A stretch of DNA of 6,169 nt. It comes from PVC group bacterium (GTDB lineage: Bacteria; Verrucomicrobiota; Kiritimatiellia; CAIKKV01; PXCX01). Positions within the stretch are counted from its first letter, which is position 1; every line of letters begins with the position of its first letter. Of this stretch, positions 6,103-6,169 are shown piece after piece. A model generated the notes under the pieces. The model ran no database searches and was not told the DNA's origin. It saw only the letters and a program-made list of their open reading frames with translations. The stretch lies in NCBI GenBank assembly GCA_003567575.1, contig PWZG01000516.1, forward strand, positions 1-6,169. The letters are read 5' to 3'. The position numbers were made by a program, and so were the translations under genes.

Positions 6103-6155
6103 AACTACGAAATTCGGCCATTTCTCCTTTGCGTGTCCTTCGCAATTTCCTTTTT
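6103..6155 (+). repeat. Degenerate copy C of the intergenic repeat, upstream of the SPFH gene
   Basis: AACTACGAAA recurs at 6103-6112, followed by the loosely similar CCTTTGCGTG and CCTTCGC units up to a T-run at 6150-6155. The eight or nine bases outside its edge (ATTCGGAGG) also flank copy A in the same relative position, suggesting shared ancestry beyond the core. It lies directly upstream of the first gene of the block, where a promoter would be expected, but I could not pick a convincing -35/-10 pair. The match is short and decayed. Confidence 0.5.
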
Positions 6156-6169
6156 TCGGAGTGGAACTA

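Overview
The window carries one co-oriented block of five protein-coding genes, all on the minus strand, with no RNA gene, transposase or CRISPR array that I can recognise. Read in the direction of transcription (right to left) the order is: a zinc-ribbon/SPFH (band 7) coiled-coil protein (4409-6076), a zinc-ribbon/FHA protein (2506-4239), a predicted lipoprotein (1625-2413), a secreted CsgG/LpoB-like protein with a C-terminal membrane anchor (527-1603), and the N-terminus of a Hanks-type serine/threonine protein kinase (1-345) that runs off the left edge. All but the kinase have clear Shine-Dalgarno sequences. The gaps are 169, 92, 21 and 181 bases.

The organism is a GC-rich, probably diderm bacterium: there is a lipobox protein, a signal-peptide protein with periplasm-type domains, and a eukaryotic-like kinase paired with an FHA protein. 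The style (zinc-ribbon scaffold proteins, Hanks kinases, and short hairpin-prone repeats in intergenic gaps) suggests the Planctomycetes-Verrucomicrobia-Kiritimatiellota-Lentisphaerae neighbourhood or a similar lineage. That placement is an impression, not shown by any marker gene here.

The intergenic gaps are not plain. The 10-mer AACTACGAAA (or its complement) occurs four times, in three different gaps and never, as far as I could see, inside a gene. In two places it ends a 31-base module that matches at 29 of 31 positions once a 33-base hairpin-forming insertion, flanked by GCGTG on both sides, is removed from one copy. In the 4240-4408 gap two modules face each other as an inverted repeat around a near-perfect 12-base-pair hairpin.

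How the genes may work together is inference. The kinase would phosphorylate threonines that the FHA protein reads, the SPFH coiled-coil protein would form an oligomeric scaffold at the cytoplasmic face of the membrane, and the two exported proteins would act in the envelope. This resembles, in parts list only, envelope-stress or membrane-domain systems that combine SPFH proteins with zinc-ribbon proteins. I do not recognise this exact five-gene combination as a named system.
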